DNA from: Phytophthora hibernalis
Taxonomy: Eukaryota > Oomycota > Peronosporomycetes > Peronosporales > Peronosporaceae
NCBI GenBank assembly: GCA_012656075.1
Contig: JAAKBF010000056.1
Coordinates: forward strand, 310,001 to 374,000
Direction of reading: 5' to 3'
Length of the DNA: 64,000 nucleotides
The position numbers and the translations under genes were made by a program. The notes under the pieces were generated by a model that was not told where the DNA came from, made no database searches, and saw only the letters and a program-made list of their open reading frames with translations. Shown here piece by piece: positions 45,306 through 56,233 of the stretch; position 1 is the stretch's first letter; each line of letters begins with the position of its first letter.

Positions 45306-46525
45306 ATGGCAAGCCACTTCGACGTTATCGAGAGCTTTCTGCTGGAAATTGATGGACTTGATGAGCAGCTAGAGACGATATCAAGCGTTGCAACGGCTGA
45401 AGAGCTCAGAGAATGGGGACTGGACGACTCAGTTCGGCAGAAAACGACAAAGCACAAGAGGAAGAAGCGACTGAACCCGACGTGGCTCAAGAGGAAAAAC
45501 GAGTTGCAGGCGCTGAGAGAGCAGACGAGAGCGTTGCAGACTCAAGTGAATCAGTTAGAGACGAAGCATTCGGCAGTCCATGGAAGTTTACCCAAAGTCC
45601 AGAAACTCAGGACGAAAGCGTTGGTGGAGGAGCATCGACGACGAACTGCTCAGGATGAAAACGAGCAGCTCAAGACCAAATTACAGCGATGTGCAAAACA
45701 GTCCGAGTCTTTTAAGAAGTCTTTGGCAACTGCTGAGGCTGAGCATAAGGAGTTTCTGCGCGGTGCTTTGCTATTCGCGAGAGCTTTGAATGTGGAAGTT
45801 GTTGGAGCGGGGCGACAGCTTCTTCACAGTAGCTCCAAGGTCTTCGATATGCTTGAGAGGAAGGTGGATGCGAAGTTCCTTGAAATAGATCATTTCTTGA
45901 CAATGAAGCAGCGACCGATGCTTCCAGGAGGTGATAAATTGGTGGAAACGACCGGCAGCAACAAGACTGTAGAGTTCTCACGCCTGACGTTGCTGCCTTT
46001 TGACGAGAAAACGATGTCGTCTGCGATGTGGTCGTTTGTTAGAATGGGGAAATTCCTAACAGCAAGTATTCCAACGTCACCCACCGCACCGATGATACGT
46101 TTGTGATGACATTTCGCGTCACGGTGGAGATCGGGCCTGGCGATGTGATTCATATCGAGACGCACGGCGTCGGGAAGCGGTTTGTGACTGCTGAAGGTTC
46201 TGCTATCTTGATGGAAGCTTGCTCTGCGTGGACGGCAAACTTTCCGTCTAGTGGCACTTGGAAACACACCACTCAAGAAGGAAGCTGCTTCGTGCTCCGA
46301 GAGTACTCACCTGAAGGTGGCGCTCCACCTGGAATCTGTCAGGGTCGGTCCACGCTTCGACTTGAACCAGGTGAACTGGGTAAAAACTCCAGGCATTATC
46401 CGTTGGCAATGTCTTGCACAATAAAGGAAGTCGTGATCCCGTCTTACCGTCAGCTCGTCCACGCGCGAACCCAGTTCATGGAGAATGCTTTGTTCGACGT
46501 GATTCGTTCTCAAACGGAGTCATAA
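45306..46525 (+). pseudogene. bZIP-like/START-like (M96-type) family protein, copy D, one frameshift
   Basis: From ATG 45,306 (first in-frame ATG) about 265 codons are open. They are an acidic start MASHFDVIESFLLEIDGLDE, a Lys/Arg patch, the Trp-type zipper lead NPTWLKRKNELQALREQTRA, a coiled coil to about residue 150, a helix with VVGAGRQLLHSSSKVFDMLE, and the first strands of the START-like domain (VEFSRLTLLPFDEKTM). Near 46,055 the pattern moves by one base; the rest continues in the next frame (DTFVMTFRVTVEIGPGDVIH, EGSCFVLREYSPEGG) to the family end VVIPSYRQLVHARTQFMENA and a TAA at 46,525. A single indel separates it from an intact gene of about 405 codons. The family is presumed nuclear; ligand and DNA targets are unknown. 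Confidence 0.7.
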
Positions 46526-47289
46526 ACGAACCAAACCGTGAACTTGGGGCAGTTTAGCTGTGTCAAGAATTTTATCTTCGGTGAGTTGTTCCAGCGTACT
46601 ACTATTTTGTTGAATCTTGATTAGCTACACGAATGACTTTGGCATTCATTGTTGTAGCTCAGAAAGTTGGAGGTTCAACCAGAACGAGGGCAATTTTATC
46701 GACTTACTATGTATTACTACTAGTAATAGTAATGCACGATCACTTTATCGAGGCTGACACACGATTTCATTTTAAAGATTATCTTGAGCGCTGTATCTGC
46801 AAGGGAGCTCTTCTTGTCCTGCAAGATCTGATCCATGTATTATTCTCAAGCGCTCTGGCTCAAGCGACCAGCATTTGCTCATAAAGATTCGTTAGCGAAT
46901 TGGTTGCTTCGCCGTTGTCACAGAAGGGAGCACTCTCTCACAAAAGGGAACACCTTCGAGTATCGGGTGCATCAAAATACAAACGCTTTCTCTTCGAAAC
47001 AGAATCTGTGAAGCACTGTCGGTTTTCAAATGAGTCGACAGGTCTGAATTCTATAGCTCCGACGTCTTCGAGTGAAGAATTGACGCTTCAAATTTTACGA
47101 GCACTGCAATTGTTGGAGTGGAGTATCCAGACAGCGAAAAGTCAATTGTGTTTGCGATGAATTGGTGTCCCGAGTGCGGGGAATCGTCGATATCTTTAAA
47201 CGCGCAGCGTATTCAAGAAGATTGCAAGCCGAGTGGAACTCGCGTTAAGCTTCAACTGCGAGATTCCCTGACGTCGCAACAGCTCGATA
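46526..47289. other. Spacer with a possible family coiled-coil remnant
   Basis: Most of this stretch shows no structure. At 47,160-47,290 two adjacent frames read RVRGIVDIFKRAAYSRRLQA and VKLQLRDSLTSQQLDNER, which have coiled-coil character and could be the displaced N-terminal half of the family relic to the right. This is tentative. Confidence 0.25.
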
Positions 47290-48137
47290 ATGAACGGTGA
47301 TAATGCGTCTTCTTCTGCGCTGACGGCCATCTGCGAAGATGTACTCGAGGAGTTTAATGGGTATGCCCATAGCCAGTGCTTCCTAAAAATATATGGTACT
47401 AACAATATATTGCCATAATATGCGGCGCATAATTGATTTCCTGAGCAAGATGATACCCTACAATACTTGATTGTTCAACCCAGTTACTTGACGAATTCTA
47501 CCCAATCACGAGTACGAAAACTGGATTTTGACCAATGAAATCATCCATTAAAAATTGCAATAATTGATGTTTCAATCTTCGTTTTTAGATGCAATAATTG
47601 AGGGTGGGCTATGGACCACCCTCCGCTTCCATAGTATTTTAGGAAGCACTGCCCATAGCCATTAGTGCTCTTTGGTCTTGTTGACGCCAGGCACTTCAAG
47701 CTCGTACAGATTCACTACGAGACTGGTCGACAGTTTGGGACGGAGGGCTCAAGTGTACCCAGTTACTATCTTTTGTGAAAAGCGGAATCTCGTCTACGAT
47801 ATGGTCGATTGTCGAGCTCAGCGGCTTTCCTGGGTTTCAGGATTCGCATGTGATCCAGCGCTCCATTGATATTGTTGCAATAGACTCGTGACTCACTGCA
47901 CCTGTACGAGGGTGGAAGATGTATTGATCTCAACGAGCAATGTGTCACAATTGCGGTCGGAGATGGCCCTAAAACCAGGTGATCCTAGCAACAGGCTGAT
48001 ATCCTGTTGCAGGAGCTCATGCAATAAATGACGTTGTGATCCCGACATTTCGTGAAGGCATTTTGTCCCCTCATCAGTTGATGGAGAACGCTTTGTTCGA
48101 CTGGATTTGGGGATGGAGTGGTTCGTATTCGGACTAA
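47290..48137 (+). pseudogene. bZIP-like/START-like family relic, copy K, MITE-interrupted
   Basis: The right end is unmistakable: 48,030-48,137 reads NDVVIPTFREGILSPHQLME, then NALFDW, ending in a TAA, the C-terminal signature of the family. An acidic opening from ATG 47,290 (MNGDNASSSALTAICEDVLE, then EFNG) could be its N-terminus, but the middle of the protein is largely missing or scrambled and a 278-bp MITE sits between. It is a dead copy, probably a product of local duplication, lying between copies D and E. Confidence 0.5.
47374..47651. mobile_element. hAT-type MITE with 8-bp target duplication
   Basis: The element begins CAGTGCTTCCTAAAAATATA and ends with the inverted match, whose reverse complement begins CAGTGCTTCCTAAAATACTA. 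The 8-mer CCCATAGC occurs immediately outside both ends (47,366-47,373 and 47,652-47,659). Ends starting CAGTG together with an 8-bp duplication define hAT elements. The 278-bp interior is AT-rich without coding capacity, so it moved with a transposase from elsewhere. The near-perfect ends and duplication suggest fairly recent insertion. Confidence 0.75.
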
Positions 48138-50493
48138 AATATCAACTTGTCTTGTCTTCGTTTCGGCGTTACATGTACCGAGACAAGAGCGATCTCAGCT
48201 TAACTATTTTTTATAGCATTTTTCTGGTAAGTAGTGTTGTCGGGGTTTTCAAGATGGTCTCCAGAAAGTGGAAGTAGGGACCAAACCAACGATGGAAAGC
48301 GAGGCCGTGGGCCACATGATGAAGTTGCTTGCTTGAGTGAAGATGAGATCGCTGTTGCCTTACAAAAGAAGAATCAATCGCTGGAACAACAAGCAGCGGC
48401 AATGGGACTCGCTGTTCTCCGGGCCTTCGTTAGACCTATGTCGTCATTTCCACAATACCTTTTCACATGTACGACGCACACAACACTTGAAGTTTGCTGG
48501 TTAAATTAACTCGTCCGCTCTGGGCTGAAGGTTCAAGTCGGTAATCCAGATTCATTTTCGGTCGCTGTCGCTGGCGGTACCAATTCGGCGATTGGTATTT
48601 GCAAAGCAGCTCAAGAAAATACCAACGGCAAGACATGCATTTCTTGCACACGTTCGAACGGTGGCGAATACAGCCCATCGATTCACTACGCTAGCACGTA
48701 TATTTCTAAAAAACATCAGCGTCCGAAGTTGCCACCTCTCTGGAAGTCGCAGTTTTTGCATCGCCCTTTGAAAGGAGTAAAAAGACTGGGCACAGGAAAC
48801 GTTGCATTCTGTGACAGGATGCAGCGTTTCCTGCGACTTCAAGTTGATGCCCTACAATTTCTGTAGGACTTTCGTGAGAGTAATCTTTGCCATTCATGAC
48901 CACGGACCATTAATTGTGATTCGCCATCAGTGATGGCATCACAGCCACCGAAGTCCCTCTCATTAGCCGCTCCTCGTTTTAATCATACCCCGGTATATCC
49001 GATCGGTTAAACTCCACAACAATCAGTCATTTCCAAATACCATATCTTATCCCTGTGAAATCGCCTTCAAACACCTTGGTATACACGGTTTATGTATAAT
49101 ATTAATACCTGTAGGGCTCGAGGCCGCCGTAATAGCCCTGGATTGCAGGCAGATCTTGTCTTTCGCTCAAGCATCATCCTGATTCCGTTGTTGCCGTTTT
49201 CGCTGTCCAAACCAGAACAAGAAAAATAGGATCTAGGCCTGGGACACATTCCTACACAATCACCGCCTCGTGGCAGCTTGTCCAGTCCACTGCGCTGTCC
49301 TACACGCAGGATCACGGTCTCCATAGGAGAGCGAAATCCCGGCTGGTAAGCCGGTACATGTACATGTACAGCATCGACTGGAGTGCATCAGAGTTCGCTG
49401 TAGTGTGGATGGCAGCGACTGTGCTGTACCGAAGCTGCTGTCATGGCCGCCTTGCAGGAGGCTGTTTTCTTATCGCCGGCCAACAGGCGTAGGCACAACC
49501 TCCTGCACTAGTGCCACTTGTTGCGGAGCGTAAGCAGAATCCCGTCGTCATCAAGCGACACCCCATCATCCATCGAGCCAGTACATTCAGCCAATCGGAG
49601 GCTTGCATTGGGAAAGGCTGGACTCCATATTTCGTTGCAGTCGTTGCAACTGCGCTTTAGCCCAACGACTCGTTGAACGAGGGGGCTGCCGAACAACTCG
49701 TCCGCACTATAGATTCTACATGTATACATGTAGTATAGAAAGCATTGGCAACCGCGCGTAAAACGAGAAGGAACGTCGCACGTAGCGATAGGCAGGTAAC
49801 CTGCCGTCGGTTGAACCTGCCACGTTGGACCGACACAATTTTTGTCGCGCAATCAAATGGACAGCTTGTTGACCATAGAGCAAGTCTTGAAAAGACTGCG
49901 CCATATCAGTATGCTTATCCCAGTCGTTGTATAGCGCGAGCGTCTCTGCATGGAGCAGTCATTACAGCATGGTAATGATAGGTTCTTGCAGGTGAATCAT
50001 GCGTTCTCGCAGGATTTTATGCCCACTCAATATTACGCTGTCATCTGGGAAAGGGCGGGTGCGTCGAAATCATTGGACGAAATCAAGCGTGTTTAGAGCA
50101 CGATCGGATTAGACTGCGTTTGGCGGTTGGGAAACGAACCACGCGTTTTCTCGCTCCCCATCCCCTGTACTGCAGCAAGTGCGTTGCATCCACTATCAGA
50201 GGTCCTTAGCTCTGTAAACAAACTAACCCCTTCCAAAACCACTTCCTATTCCAACAGGGTATAACTTCTCACAGTGCTCACTTCTCGCCGCACTGTTAAC
50301 CCAAAATTCCTCAAAAAAGCCGTGATTATTCTTTTCTGGGCCGTGCAGTCGCAGGCATCAACATTCGCCAACGTGCTCCGTGGACAAGACCTCTCAAGCT
50401 CAAAAGTCAAGTCATGGGGCCGCTGGCAGTGCAGCAGTCGCAGTCTCCAAGACGCAAGACGTCCTCCGCCTCCACCCCGAGACGTCCTCCGCC
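48138..50493. other. Intergenic region between copies K and E
   Basis: No gene is firmly supported. A plus-strand stretch at about 48,260-48,430 has helical, charged composition (ALQKKNQSLEQQAAAMGLAV) and might be another coil remnant. Minus-strand frames around 49,508-49,852 look unassignable. TACATGTA palindromes are frequent (about 48,168, 49,355, 49,716). Confidence 0.3.
49716..49733. repeat. 18-bp perfect palindrome
   Basis: CTACATGTATACATGTAG equals its own reverse complement. It is built from two overlapping ACATGTA units, a motif repeated through the intergenic DNA of this half of the window. Confidence 0.7.
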
Positions 50494-52136
50494 ATGGCCA
50501 ACGCCGCCCTCTTCCCGCCGCTGCATCTGCGCTCCACGTCCTCCGGCAGCAGCAGCAGCTTCATGCCACGCGCCGCCTTCCCGCAGGAGCGTGAGAGCCA
50601 CAGCGACGACGCCGAGCGACGCAACGCCACGGCGCTCACCATCGTGGAGCTGCTGGCGCGCGCCGGCAACAACAGCAACAGCAACGCACAGCAGCTGCCG
50701 GCTTTACGGCCGCAGTCGACAGGCAGCGCGTCACTGCCGTCGCTGCCCAAGATGGTCATCCCGTCGCTAAGGGGCGACCAGCGCTTCGCCTTCCCCAGCA
50801 GCTCCGGCGGCTACACGCCCACGTCATCAGGTGTGAGTCCGCACGGATTGTCTCCAGCAGCACGTCCCATGCCAGCACCAGCCACGAACCCCAGTCCCCC
50901 AAGAGAGGACGCGGAGCAGCAGCCTCAGGAGCAGTGAACAACTCGAGGAAACGACAGAAGGACGAGCTCACGAGACTGCGCGCGCAGGTACAGGAGCTGC
51001 AACGCGAACTGGAACATGTGAGGGCCAGGATGCCACGCTCAAGAACGCTGTTGGTCAAAACGGAGCCTGGTAGACACGTGGAGCGGTCGCCGATGTCTCC
51101 TGATGGCGCTACGGCCTCTCCGTTGATGGGTCTGGAGGCTGTGGGAAACTCCACCAGCGGCCTCATGGTCGTCCCCGTGTGGGAACGCATGGCGCAGCAC
51201 CAGAAGGAGGAGAAGAGCAAGGCCGAGATGGAGAACCTGCGCCTCAAGGGCCTCATCCAGGAACAGCTCAAGATCTCCAAGGGCCTCGAGAAGCTCCTGC
51301 GCAAGAGGTGCAAGTCGTCCATGGGCTCGGGCTCCTCGGACACGGACACGTCGGCTGCGGTGTTGGGTGTCAAGCGCCCGCGCACAAGCGACGCCGATGA
51401 GACGGCTGTCTTCGCCTCCTTGGCGTCTGGGTTAGATGCCCGTCTGGCCGAGATGGAGGCCGTGTTCGAGAAGGGCGGGCTCACGCGGGACAAGCAGGAG
51501 CTGCAGGAGACGCAGATGATCCTGGACGAGCGCCGCGGACCCGTGATGGAGGTCAAGGACGCCAAGATCCTGCCCTTCGACGTGCGGGCCTCCGCCGCCG
51601 CCGTGTGGCAGTGTCTGGAGGCCGAGTCGGAGGCCACGGTAGTGGGCGGCATCACGGGTGACACGCTGTGCTTCAAGAGCTTCATGCCACTGCGGCAGCA
51701 CCGCGCACCCGACGCCGAGCTCACCGTGCGCTGCGTCATCCGGCGCGTCGTGGACGAGGCTACGGGCCGCGTCGTGCTCGTGTGGGAGTCGGTGGCCGAG
51801 TGTCCGAACCGCCTGGCACAAGTGAGCTCAAGTGCCAAGGGCGTGGAGATCCGAGACAGCGGCTGGGGCCTGCTGGAGCCGCTGCGCAACCCCGCGGGCG
51901 AGCACTCGAGCATCCTGCAGTTGTGTTCGTACCTGATGCCCGAGCTCTGCGGCGTCTCGGCCGAGCAGAGTCGGCAGCACATCCACGGACTCGCCGAATT
52001 GGTGGCGCCGTGCTATAGAGGCATGTGGAGCAAACGCCAGCGCAATGTTGAGAACGCGCTCATGAATGGCGCCATTGGCGCTAAGAACAGCCACGCCGCG
52101 CTCAAGGACGAGCTTAAGCAGGAAGCTGCCCGGTGA
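50494..52136 (+). pseudogene. bZIP-like/START-like (M96-type) family protein, copy E, one frame change
   Basis: This is the longest copy. The frame from ATG 50,494 gives a Ser/Pro/Gln-rich, GC-rich N-terminus (MANAALFPPLHLRSTSSGSS). Near 50,830-50,860 coding moves to the next frame, which is open to 52,136. It continues with SPKRGRGAA, then NNSRKRQKDELTRLRAQVQE (basic region and zipper), VWERMAQHQKEEKSKAEMEN, a helix ending LEKLLRKRCK and a KRPRTSD basic patch. A complete C-terminal domain follows (LPFDVRASAAAVWQCLEAES; RVVLVWESVAECPN; DSGWGLLEPL), ending in a divergent C-terminal helix (RQRNVENALMNGAIGA). A small intron does not repair the phase, so a one-base indel is the simplest reading. 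If corrected, it would be about 540 residues and could be functional. Composition is clearly more GC-rich than copies D and F. Confidence 0.65.
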
Positions 52137-54031
52137 ACAAACCACTAAAGTGTAGATCAGTTTTGAGGCAGTAACTATGACTAGGATAATATATGCATGC
52201 GCTGAAATGAACTGGAAGGTAAAGGCAACTTGTCTGGAAAACATGGTGCTCTGTTGACGGCTGGGACCCAACGTGGGTCACGGGCTCAAGATTACGGCGG
52301 CACCGGATTACGGAGTGCAGATGAGGATTTGGAGGATCCAGTTTGCAACTGATTTTTGGGAGAGCGAAAACTACTTTCAGCTCATACTCCGTCCTTCAGC
52401 TCGATTCAGGACGGGGCTCGAGGACAGCATCCTGGACGCCACTCTGTCTGTGCGTTGAAAATCCGTTATGCTGTAGTAGCCGTTTCGCGCCATTTTTGGC
52501 TGCATTACCGGTACATGTACGCGTATCAAAAGTGGCGAGACACTATTGCCACTGCGGCAGTGCTGATTATTAAATAGAGGTCAGACCGAGCAGTTCGAGA
52601 AGGGATACAGTTCATGTGCACTGCAGCGCACCGATCGATAAAGCGTGTCTGACATTGCGGGCAAGAACAAAAGTCACTGAATGGTCTCTGAACGCTCATT
52701 CCGACACCCAAACCATGAAAACAAGCTGCTGGGCTAAGATGCTTCTCTCAACTCGGCATTCGACATAATCATGAAATTTTATGCAAATTTTATCAATCCA
52801 ACCTCTCAGCATTGACAGTGTACGCGATTTTTAACATGTACTTGAAGTAAATTATTAATTTTTACAAGATCGTCTTCGGCGTTACGATAGATGTACCTCA
52901 GCTGGAACGAAGATTGACCGAACCTGTGGTTCCCCCGATTTTCTGCGAACCGGTAAAACCCCGCGAAGTTGATTCGCGAGGTTTTACTGCTTCGTTGAGA
53001 CTGTGCAGAGGGGCGCGAACACGTTTGAAACGCTCGAACCTTGCTCGATATAGCGACCTTCACTCTCTGCTACTGCAAGCATGACTGTCGATCTCCCGGC
53101 CCCCAAACGAACCTAAAAACCTGAACTACCGGTAGCCAAATTGCTTCGCTGATTCTTGAGGTTTATCAAAGGAAGACGAAAAACCGTCAATCCAGGTTCG
53201 GTCGAAAGGGCAATTGAAACCGTGAACCTAAATTCGTAGGTTTCGCGCTTCGGGGGACGAAGTACATGTGTACATGTACATGTACAGTAACTTACTGTAT
53301 TTTTATGCTACCCCAACGTACTGTAACACCTGTCTTATTATGTACTTCGAAAGTCCCGTGCATCATTTTGGAATTAACTATCAGAGGAGGACAGCGATTT
53401 CCTGTGTTGTGTACAACATGTGTGGTATTTAAAAATATTTGCATACACAGTTTTTAATTAGGACAGTGGTATACAAAAGTTGCGGTATATGTACTTCAAT
53501 ATTTGGAGGTTGGCTATGTGCTGGCATTTGTGCTGTGCATGTACCAACTCGCTACAAGTAGCCATTTTTTATTAACTTCAGGTTTCAATTGAGAACGGCC
53601 CTGTGGATTTTAGACACAACTGCGTGTGCTGCTTAGCAGCTGGGCGGATACATAATATACTGTCGAGATACGATTGCGTCCATGAATCGAATTCATATCT
53701 GGTCACAGTGAGTGCAATCGCCGTCAACACGGCACGCTTTGCGCGTACTAATCGTATCTACAGTACAGTGGACTTTACCAGCAAATAGCTGTTTGACGGG
53801 CTGTTCGATCATTCAATTCTTAGCTTGATATTCTTGCTGTATCCAGCCTTCAATTGTTCACCATCGCTTAGAAATACATGTAACGTGTTAGCAGTGCAAT
53901 ATCGCCACAATCATTGACCTGATGGTGCCAAACTGGGCGCTATCACACAGTGTGATTCACACTGTAATGTGTTACATGTACTGTGTGCATCATGGGCGAC
54001 GATCCATGAAAAGCTTTAGGGATTCATGTAA
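52137..54031. other. Intergenic region between copies E and F
   Basis: No gene is supported. The region contains the hairpin at 52,954 and a cluster of ACATGTA units at 53,262-53,286, and is AT-rich. Confidence 0.4.
52954..52986. repeat. 14-bp stem hairpin
   Basis: TAAAACCCCGCGAA and TTCGCGAGGTTTTA face each other across GTTGA with one mismatch. No U-tract or neighbouring gene end links it to termination; it may be a small MITE remnant. Confidence 0.45.
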
Positions 54032-54055
54032 TCACTTTCCGACTTGCGGGACAAC
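54032..54055 (+). promoter_or_regulatory. Initiator-type transcription start region of copy F
   Basis: TCACTTTCC fits the oomycete initiator consensus (TCAYTYY) and lies 40-48 nt before the ATG at 54,080, a typical oomycete 5' UTR length. The following bases are identical to those upstream of copy G, giving the shared 20-mer TTTCCGACTTGCGGGACAAC at 54,036-54,055. Confidence 0.55.
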
Positions 54056-54079
54056 CAGCAGCTAAGCTTAGCACCAATT

Positions 54080-55377
54080 ATGGCACCGGAGCTCGATATG
54101 TTGGAAAGCGATATGTTGGAAAGCGAAACTATTTTGGCTGAGTTTCTTCACGAAATGGACGCGCTTGACCAACTTAAAGGCCTAGAAGCGCTTTATTTTT
54201 CATCCGAACTGGAGTGCGAGCCGATAACCGAAGAAAAACTAAACCAGGAGCCGGCGAAGTCAGACACATTGCCAGAAACACCGCAGTCGATACCAAGGAA
54301 GAGAAGAAGCACGTCATGGCTGCGTCGGAAGCAAGAACTTCATGCTTTGCGCAACGAATCGAAAGCATTGGAAGCGCTCATGACTTCCCTGCAGATGCAA
54401 CGCAGCGTCTTTCAACCAAGATCGGATTCTCTTACTGAGGACCAGGAGATGTGGAAATCTGTAGCTGTGATCGCAAAACGAGCACGTCAAAATTCTCAGG
54501 ACGAGAACAGGCGTCTAAAGAATGAGCTCCAGATGTGCACACGCGGATTCGAGCTGCTTCAAGCTCAACTAGTTTCAGCTGAATCGATCCGGCAGCAACT
54601 AGAGGGCAACAGGCTGGCTTTCGCAAACTCTTTTCGAATCGGAATGATCGCTAGTCAGCGTTTGTGCTTTTACGGCAAAGGAATCTATGATCTTCTCGAG
54701 CAAAGGATCAACACGCGTTTGCACGAACTGGATTCCATTGCTCATGAAACTTGTCACCTACCAATGGAAGGATTCACGGAAAACGTGCAGGTTTGCCGAG
54801 AAAATGCTTCAACCACAGCGGTGGAGTTTCGATATGTTCGTTTACTGCCTTTCGGAGGAGATGCGACGGCCAGCAGGATCTGGGAGATCGTCAACATGGG
54901 TGGGCTCATCGCCAAAGAAAACACCTACGTGGTCAGGAGCACTTCGGATATGGTTGGAACGGTTTCTCGTCACACGATCCCTCTTGGTAACATGGCTAGT
55001 GTAAGTGTGGACGTCCACACTATGGTAAAACGTGTTGTCGATGCGACAGGCATGGTCGCTTTGGTCGAATCTCATTCGGAGTGGTGGATCCACAAACCCA
55101 CGATGCCAGGTTCACGATACTCTACGGAAGAAGGAGGCTGGTTCGTAGTGAGCGAGCACCCCCTACAGACATCTGAGCTAATCGGGGAGTGACCCGGCGA
55201 GCATCTCAACTACGGACATCGGTAAAGCTTCGCCCGAACGAGGTTCATAACTCAGCCAGTCTGTCAAGCACTGTCGTCGACGTTGTCATCCCGTCCTTTC
55301 GCGATATCCTCAGCTCGCACCATCAATCCGTAGAGAACTATTTGTTAGATTCTTCAGTCTGTAGCATCTCCACATAA
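54080..55377 (+). pseudogene. bZIP-like/START-like (M96-type) family protein, copy F, one frameshift
   Basis: ATG 54,080 (MAPELDMLESDMLESETILA) is chosen because a conserved initiator lies just upstream and copy G also begins MAP. Order: acidic leader, a PRKRRSTSWLRRKQELHALR basic/Trp lead, a coiled coil, MWKSVAVIAKRARQNSQDEN, a helix with IYDLLEQRINTRLHELDSIA, then the START-like domain (VEFRYVRLLPFGGDATASRI, SVDVHTMVKRVVDATGMVAL, VESHSEWW, EEGGWFVVSEHPLQ). The frame ends at a TGA (55,190-55,192), but one base away the next frame continues ASQLRTSVKLRPNE and VVIPSFRDILSSHHQSVENY to a TAA at 55,377, matching copy G. A single indel near 55,185 therefore removes the last 60 residues. Confidence 0.75.
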
Positions 55378-56185
55378 CGTTTTACAAGTATCAATCTTCA
55401 CTACATTCATCGGTTAGCTGCATGGCAAAATGATCACGACTCGTTGAACCAAGCTCGATAAGCTTACGGTACAGTAACACTGAGTCCGAAAGAAATCCAG
55501 GAGATATTATTCAGGGCTGTAGCGAACTGGCCAGTGATGCGGATACGGGTGGCCGAGACAAAAAGATGGCCACACACTGAAGTTACTACTGTAGTTCACA
55601 ATTAGAATTTGCTAGGGGCATCGGTGGCAGGATTTTCAGTCTGCTTCTTTCGATCACTATAAAAAACAAAACTTTAGTTCCTCGAACAAACTCGCGCATT
55701 TTGGAACGAGAATCGAGATATCCAGATGCCGGGTCATTTATCCGTAATTTATCCACTGCAAAACCGCTAGTAGTCCAAAGTTTACAAACTCCAAGAACTT
55801 ACAAATATCCAACAGCGCCCAAATACACGATTGCGGCCGAGTATGCTCGATTGTCTCGTTGAAATCGAGACTGGTCTCAGTGAGCAAGCATGCCTCAAAC
55901 TGCGCCTCATTGCCATCATCCAGAACACTGCATGTATTATTATAGCGTCTGCTTTTAAGAATCACGATGGCAGAGGCTGGTCCAGCAGATATGTCTTCCT
56001 CAGGAGCATTAGCACATTGACTCAGTGCGTGAGAGGAACTGCACCCTGGATATTATATGTATCCATGCTCCAGTTGCTACGCTCACCATCCAGCGCAGGC
56101 TGACGTCCTTGCCATAATCAGTCGTTTGATGGTGCCACATGGACACCTGCACGACTACCGTTACATGTAAGCTTATTCCGTCAAG
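55378..56185. other. Spacer between copies F and G
   Basis: No gene is seen; 0.8 kb of AT-rich DNA with an ACATGTA unit shortly before the copy G initiator. Confidence 0.4.
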
Positions 56186-56209
56186 TCATTTTCCGACTTG
56201 CGGGACAAC
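56186..56209 (+). promoter_or_regulatory. Initiator-type transcription start region of copy G
   Basis: TCATTTTCC (56,186-56,194) matches the oomycete initiator and starts the same 20-mer as copy F at 56,190-56,209. It lies 40-48 nt before ATG 56,234. Identity extends beyond the core, indicating either recent duplication or a shared control element. Confidence 0.6.
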
Positions 56210-56233
56210 ACCAACGCGCAACCAGCAGCGGTC

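Noticed and set aside
50825..50860. A GT-AG mini-intron to explain the frame change in copy E
   Set aside because: Candidate introns are only 25-30 nt and none restores the needed phase, so an indel is simpler.
50756..51982. A 408-codon open frame on the minus strand
   Set aside because: It mirrors copy E and arises from its GC-rich codons; it shows Ser/Arg-rich noise and no domain, while the plus strand carries the family motifs.
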